The notes beneath the pieces are model-generated. The model did no database searches. It was not told the origin of the DNA and saw nothing but the letters and a program-made list of their open reading frames with translations. A DNA stretch of 8,674 nucleotides from an uncultured Ruminiclostridium sp. (GTDB lineage Bacteria; Bacillota; Clostridia; Oscillospirales; Ruminococcaceae), in NCBI GenBank assembly GCA_910585505.1, contig CAJUFF010000127.1, positions 1 to 8,674 of the forward strand. The letters are read 5' to 3'. This document shows positions 6,404 through 8,674 of this stretch, piece by piece (position 1 is the first letter of the stretch; each line of letters opens with the position of its first letter). The position numbers and the translations under genes were made by a program.

Positions 6404-6423
6404 ATGAAGTCTATAAAAACTAA
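6385..6423 (+). CDS. Possible leader peptide overlapping the MCP start
   Basis: An open frame starts at ATG 6385 (12 codons, peptide MKHYQSNEVYKN) or at ATG 6376 (15 codons, adding MLL). It ends with TAA at 6421-6423, inside the MCP gene in another frame. GAAAGGAG ends 11 nt before ATG 6385, a workable distance. If translated, it could feed ribosomes to the MCP start, whose ATG lies 18 nt before this stop. The peptide has no recognisable function, and both ATGs lie wholly or partly in the 6375-6394 hairpin, so this is an alternative to the looped-out ribosome site, not a firm gene. Confidence 0.2.
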   Translation: MKHYQSNEVYKN

Positions 6424-8440
6424 GATTCTTTTATGGATTATCGTCTTATCGGTAATTCCCGCAATTTCTATAGGTGTTGTATCGGCGATGATGTCGTATA
6501 AAACCAATATGAACTCCGCTGCTATGGAAATGAAAACTTTATGTACCGATTCTTCACAAAGAGTGAAAAATCAGATTGAATCTTATGTGAATGTTGCGGA
6601 GGTTGTAGGTTCTACATTTGATCTTACCGCTGCCGGATTCCCTGATGATTTTGCACGTCAGAAAGAAATAATTGACGGTATTGCTCAAAGACAAGGTCTC
6701 GAAGCGGCAAATATTCTTGACGCAAACGGAGTTAGCCGTTTTGACGGCAACAATTACAGCGACAGAGAATATTTTATAAGAGCAATGCAGGGCGAAAGCT
6801 ATATTGCCGACCCTTTTATTTCGCTTGCAACCAATAATTTTACATTGATTTTTTCAGCCCCCCTTTGGGAAAACGGTGAAGTAGGATCTAATGTAATCGG
6901 AGTTGTACGTTTTGAGGCTAAGCCTTCCTTGCTTAGTGAAATGGTCAAGGATCTTAATATCGAAGGATCCGGCAGAGGATATGTAATTAACAAAGAAGGT
7001 ACGATTGTAGCTTATCCCTCGGATTCAGAGGATCCCAACGAAAACCGTGTGGTTGAGTCTCAGTATAATGTTATTGAACAGGCTAAATCCAACAGTGCTC
7101 TCGCGGATTACAGCAGAGTTATCACCGAAGCTTCTAAGGGTGAAAGCGGAAACAGTGAGTACTACAGTACTCAGGATAATGAGCAGATGCTTATAGCTTA
7201 TGCGCCCATTGACTCCAATGCAAATGGTTGGTCAATTATTACCGAGGTTCCCAAGTCACACTTTATGAGCAACCTTATCACCACTATTATTATTACATTG
7301 ATTATGGTTATCGTATTTGTGATTGTAGGTACAATCGTAGCAATATTTGTCAGCGGACAGATTGTAAAGCCTATAAAAGCATGCAGCGACCGCATCAGAA
7401 CCCTTGCTTTGGGCGACCTTTCTTCTCCTACATATGAAACGGACGCAAAAGACGAGACGGGCGTTCTCTCCAGGTCCACCATCGACATTGTAAAGAATCT
7501 TAATCGAATGATAGGCGATATTGAGCGCATTCTTACAGCCATGGCGGAAGGTAAGCTTAATGTTGATACCGAAACCAACGCAAACGCCTATGTGGGTGAT
7601 TTTTCCGAGCTTATTACAGCGATAAAGAGGATAAACAAAGAGTTTAGCAGCGCCATGGGCAAGATTGAAGTTGCCGCGGATCAGGTGTCTTCTGGTTCCG
7701 ATCAGGTTTCGGCAGGAGCGCAGGGTCTTTCTCAAGGAGCAACAGAGCAGGCTTCCTCTATCCAAGAGCTTGCAGCCACAATCACCGAGATTTCCTCCAA
7801 GACCGATGAGAATCTTTCCGACTGTATCAAGGCAAAAGATTGTGTTGATGAAACGGCTCGTTTGCTGCAGGACGCTAACAATCAGATGCACAGTATGACT
7901 GATACAATGGGCAGAATAAGCAACGCTTCCGATAACATCGTAAAGATTATTAAAGCTATTGAAGAAATTGCTTTCCAGACTAATATTCTCGCTCTTAACG
8001 CCGCAGTTGAGGCGGCTAAGGCGGGTGAAGCCGGCAAGGGCTTCGCGGTAGTAGCCGAAGAGGTAAGAAACCTTGCTGCCAAATCTCAGGACGCTGTTAA
8101 GAGTACTGCTTCACTTATCGGAGAATCCAGCAATGCCGTTCAGGAAGGTATCAGAATTTCCGGTGAAACAGCCGCTACTCTTGAAAAGGTACTTGAAGCC
8201 TCACGCGATGTTATCGACATTGTATCGAAGGTAGCGGAAGCAAGTGATATGCAGGCTACTTCTGTTCAGCAGGTAACAATAGGCATTGATCAGATTTCTT
8301 CCGTTGTACAGAACAACTCTGCTACCGCTGAAGAAAGCGCGGCGGCTTCGGAAGAGCTTAATAGTCAGGCTCAGCTCCTTAAGAATCTGGTTGGACGTTT
8401 TGAAATAAGTACCGAGGAATCGGAGATTGAACTTGTTTGA
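6404..8440 (+). CDS. Methyl-accepting chemotaxis protein (dCache-HAMP-MCP)
   Basis: A 678-residue membrane chemoreceptor. Transmembrane helix 1 is at about 7-30, after a short basic start. The outer sensor (about 35-285) looks like a double Cache domain: NYSDREYFIRAMQGESYIADPFIS at 117-140 and RGYVINKEGTIVAYPSD at 191-207 are typical. The ligand cannot be read from this. Transmembrane helix 2 is at about 289-317, then HAMP (about 317-370) and a second HAMP-like segment (about 371-425, with MAEGKLNV and YVGDF). The signalling domain fills the rest, with the conserved hairpin tip at 519-560, including EIAFQTNILALNAAVEAAKAG and GKGFAVVAEEVRNLA. No NWETF-type CheR tether is at the C-terminus. Methylation sites are not assigned. 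ATG 6404 is chosen because it gives the typical MKSIKTKILL start, despite the distant SD. It has its own promoter and terminator. A link to the CheW-like protein upstream is plausible. Confidence 0.93.
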   Translation: MKSIKTKILLWIIVLSVIPAISIGVVSAMMSYKTNMNSAAMEMKTLCTDSSQRVKNQIESYVNVAEVVGSTFDLTAAGFPDDFARQKEIIDGIAQRQGLEAANILDANGVSRFDGNNYSDREYFIRAMQGESYIADPFISLATNNFTLIFSAPLWENGEVGSNVIGVVRFEAKPSLLSEMVKDLNIEGSGRGYVINKEGTIVAYPSDSEDPNENRVVESQYNVIEQAKSNSALADYSRVITEASKGESGNSEYYSTQDNEQMLIAYAPIDSNANGWSIITEVPKSHFMSNLITTIIITLIMVIVFVIVGTIVAIFVSGQIVKPIKACSDRIRTLALGDLSSPTYETDAKDETGVLSRSTIDIVKNLNRMIGDIERILTAMAEGKLNVDTETNANAYVGDFSELITAIKRINKEFSSAMGKIEVAADQVSSGSDQVSAGAQGLSQGATEQASSIQELAATITEISSKTDENLSDCIKAKDCVDETARLLQDANNQMHSMTDTMGRISNASDNIVKIIKAIEEIAFQTNILALNAAVEAAKAGEAGKGFAVVAEEVRNLAAKSQDAVKSTASLIGESSNAVQEGIRISGETAATLEKVLEASRDVIDIVSKVAEASDMQATSVQQVTIGIDQISSVVQNNSATAEESAAASEELNSQAQLLKNLVGRFEISTEESEIELV

Positions 8441-8492
8441 TCAAAAGTTCCTTTATCTTGAGACTTTCAAATCGATTCTCCATTTTTGAAAA

Positions 8493-8544
8493 ATAAATAG
8501 CAAAAACAGCTTCTGCATGTGTGGAGGCTGTTTTTGCTATTTAT
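8493..8544. terminator. Terminator after the chemoreceptor gene (possibly bidirectional)
   Basis: A perfect 18-bp stem pairs 8493-8510 with 8527-8544 (core AGCAAAAACAGC/GCTGTTTTTGCT). It extends inward by about six more pairs, including wobbles, to a 4-nt ATGT loop (8517-8520). The T-rich side of the stem supplies the U-run in the rightward direction, and the A-rich arm gives an equivalent U-rich stretch in the leftward one. It starts about 50 bp after the MCP stop codon. Confidence 0.8.
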
Positions 8545-8586
8545 AGTTATATTTTGTAAAGTTAAAAAATTATATAATTTAATACT

Positions 8587-8642
8587 AATACTGTTAACCA
8601 ATTAAAAATTGGAAAAATGATTTTTAATTGGTTAACAGTGTT
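8587..8642. repeat. AT-rich inverted repeat at the right edge
   Basis: CTGTTAACCAATTAAAAAT (8591-8609) is perfectly repeated in inverse at 8620-8638, a 19-bp match. It extends outward by about four more pairs, one a wobble. The gap is only 10 nt (TGGAAAAATG). Each arm contains the palindrome GTTAAC, and CCAATT-AAA-AATTGG (8598-8612) forms a competing smaller foldback. No T-run follows on either strand, so it is a poor terminator. It could be a small palindromic repeat element, an operator for a gene to the right, or a recombination site. Confidence 0.6.
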
Positions 8643-8674
8643 TCGGGTGTAATAACCATTTTGACTATGATTTT

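Noticed and set aside
7256..7891. 211-residue minus-strand frame inside the chemoreceptor gene
   Set aside because: It is antisense to well-conserved HAMP and signalling-domain sequence, with no recognisable domain; a shadow frame.

Overview
The window looks like chromosomal DNA of a low-to-moderate GC Firmicute, most likely a gut-type member of the Clostridia (Oscillospiraceae/Ruminococcaceae-like). This is an inference from purine-rich Shine-Dalgarno sites (AAGGAG, GAAAGGAG), near-consensus sigma-A promoters with 17-bp spacers and extended -10 elements, stem-loop terminators, a clostripain-family (C11) lipoprotein and a Cache-type chemoreceptor. No phage, CRISPR, rRNA or tRNA gene was seen.

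Layout. Positions 1-447 are non-coding. They hold several inverted repeats, a possible terminator for a gene to the left, and a strong terminator for the first gene. A sugar isomerase of the L-fucose/L-arabinose isomerase superfamily runs leftward (448-1932) from its own sigma-A promoter. Back to back with it, a rightward sigma-A promoter (2070-2098) drives an apparent three-gene operon. That operon encodes a CheW-like protein with a large helical insertion (2343-3158), a secreted C11 cysteine-peptidase lipoprotein (3176-5485) and a NarL/LuxR-type response regulator (5489-6124). A 161-bp MITE-like element sits at the predicted transcription start, between this promoter and the first gene. After a 279-bp gap with a GC-rich foldback and a third sigma-A promoter comes a dCache/HAMP methyl-accepting chemotaxis protein (6404-8440), ended by a long stem-loop terminator. 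The window closes with a near-perfect AT-rich inverted repeat.

How the genes may work together (inference). The CheW-like protein could couple receptors such as the downstream MCP to a CheA encoded elsewhere. The response regulator has no kinase in the window and is translationally coupled to the peptidase lipoprotein gene, so the operon joins a signalling adaptor, a surface protease and a transcription factor. The isomerase appears to be an independent metabolic gene.

Most interesting points: (1) the MITE inserted at the operon start site, so that the mRNA should begin with its terminal inverted repeat; (2) a perfect 8-bp hairpin between the MCP Shine-Dalgarno and its start codon, which when folded reduces a 30-nt gap to 10 nt; (3) a CheW fold interrupted by about 115 helical residues resembling a zinc-binding CZB domain without its metal ligands; (4) the unusual cheW-like / C11 peptidase / response regulator operon.
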